NCBI GenBank assembly: GCA_027488755.1
Contig: JAIYAZ010000013.1
Span: 1-40,865 of the forward strand
Direction: 5' to 3'
Source of the DNA: Verrucomicrobiaceae bacterium
GTDB taxonomy: Bacteria > Verrucomicrobiota > Verrucomicrobiia > Chthoniobacterales > JAATET01
DNA length: 40,865 nucleotides
Shown: in pieces, positions 40,146-40,865 of the stretch
Numbering within the stretch: position 1 is the stretch's first letter
Layout: every line of letters begins with the position of its first letter
Made by a program: the position numbers and the translations under genes
Notes under the pieces: generated by a model
The model's database searches: none
Told to the model about the DNA's origin: nothing
The model's input: only the letters and a program-made list of their open reading frames with translations

Positions 40146-40865
40146 CTACGTCGCGAGGCGGGTGCGCCAGGCTTCGACGATCTGGCGGATGGTTTCCTCG
40201 AGGGAGATGGTGGGGTCCCAGCCGGGGTAGTGGGCGCGCATTTTCGAGAGGTCGCTGTAGTAGCAGATGTGGTCGCCGATGCGGTTTTCCTCGACGTAGG
40301 TGTGGCGCTGCGGCTGGCCGGAGAATTGTTCCGCCAGGGCGAAGGCCTCGAGGATGGAGCAGCTGTTCGCCTTGCCGCCGCCGAGGTTGTAGACCTCCGC
40401 GATGCGGGGGGCGGCGATGAAGGCGTCCATGAAGCGGGCGACGTCGAGGGAGTGGATGTTGTCGCGCACCTGCTTCCCCTGGTAACCGAAGACCCGATAC
40501 TCGCGGCCCTCGAGATTGCACTTCACGAGGTAGCTGAGGAAGCCGTGGAGCTCGACGCCGCTGTGATTGGGCCCCGTGAGGCAGCCGCCGCGGAGGGCGC
40601 AGGTGGGCAGGTTGAAGTACCGGCCGTACTCCTGGACCATCACGTCGGCAGCGACCTTGGAGGCGCCGAAGAGGGAGTGCTTCGACTGGTCGATGGTGAA
40701 GGTCTCCGCGATGCCCCCGGCGTAGGCGGGGTCGGCGTAGTCCCAGCGGGTGGGCAGTTCGCGCAGCGCGATCCGGTTGGGAGCGTCGCCGTAGACCTTG
40801 TTCGTGCTCATGTGCACGAAGGGCGATTCCGGGCAGGCCTGGCGGGCGGCCTCGAGCAGGTTGAG
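40146..40865 (-). CDS. NAD-dependent sugar epimerase of the SDR type (cut by window edge)
   Basis: The C-terminal 239 residues of an extended SDR enzyme are visible, entering from beyond the right edge. The frame continues through [18 protein letters not shown] and then [11 protein letters not shown], like CDP-paratose/tyvelose 2-epimerases and related enzymes. The catalytic YxxxK is changed: [12 protein letters not shown] has Phe where Tyr is expected. Later segments are [40 protein letters not shown] and [13 protein letters not shown]. The NAD-binding G-x-x-G-x-x-G loop lies outside the window. It is probably the first visible step in making the unusual sugar of this locus. The stop is followed by 191 bases without any gene before cytidylate kinase. 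Confidence 0.9.
   Translation of the reverse strand, partial: LNLLEAARQACPESPFVHMSTNKVYGDAPNRIALRELPTRWDYADPAYAGGIAETFTIDQSKHSLFGASKVAADVMVQEYGRYFNLPTCALRGGCLTGPNHSGVELHGFLSYLVKCNLEGREYRVFGYQGKQVRDNIHSLDVARFMDAFIAAPRIAEVYNLGGGKANSCSILEAFALAEQFSGQPQRHTYVEENRIGDHICYYSDLSKMRAHYPGWDPTISLEETIRQIVEAWRTRLAT

Overview
The window is high-GC DNA whose gene content points to a Verrucomicrobiota bacterium of Opitutaceae type. The pointers are a secreted protein built from autotransporter-associated beta-strand repeats that ends in a PEP-CTERM sorting signal, a TIGR02597-like domain, a small bacterial PUR-domain protein, and pairs of mainly verrucomicrobial exported proteins. No rRNA, tRNA, CRISPR array or insertion-sequence transposase is visible. 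Taxonomy is inferred from gene types, not from a marker gene.

Left part, 1-11.3 kb, is mixed chromosome. On the plus strand lie the 3' end of RNase R, a PUR-domain protein, an overlapping pair (short conserved-looking ORF plus nucleotidyltransferase-fold protein) and pyruvate phosphate dikinase. On the minus strand follow three small membrane proteins, the 844-residue beta-repeat PEP-CTERM protein with a terminator behind it, and a ParE/RelE-type toxin-antitoxin pair bracketed by two copies of a roughly 150 bp palindromic repeat. Next comes a second copy of the WFPP membrane-protein family, then a 64-residue exported single-span protein on the plus strand.

Right part, 11.5-40.9 kb, is an exopolysaccharide locus. 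Two plus-strand genes (outer-membrane beta-barrel and WcaJ-like polyprenyl glycosylphosphotransferase) converge on a long minus-strand array that enters from beyond the right edge. Read in transcription order, the array begins with a sugar epimerase, cytidylate kinase, GDPD-like phosphodiesterase, HAD phosphatase, sugar nucleotidyltransferase and cupin. It continues with a secreted GH71-like glucanase, an SGNH hydrolase/TIGR02597 fusion, a PEP-CTERM-like protein, a nucleotidyltransferase-NTF2 fusion and a Wzx flippase. It ends with two WavE-like proteins, a related unknown protein, a GT2, a Wzy polymerase, a GT4, a tandem double GT4, a GT4, a membrane protein, a WcaF-like acetyltransferase, a clan-A glycosidase and a WecG-type glycosyltransferase, followed by a clear terminator.

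Together the locus has what a Wzx/Wzy-type pathway needs: priming (WcaJ), repeat-unit assembly (GTs, WavE, WecG, WcaF), flipping (Wzx), polymerisation (Wzy), an outer-membrane beta-barrel, and secreted hydrolases that may trim the product. The right-hand subcluster looks like a supply line for an unusual, perhaps cytidylyl-activated or phosphate-containing, building block; this is inference. Seven gene junctions in the array are 4-nt ATGA overlaps, so translational coupling is extensive.
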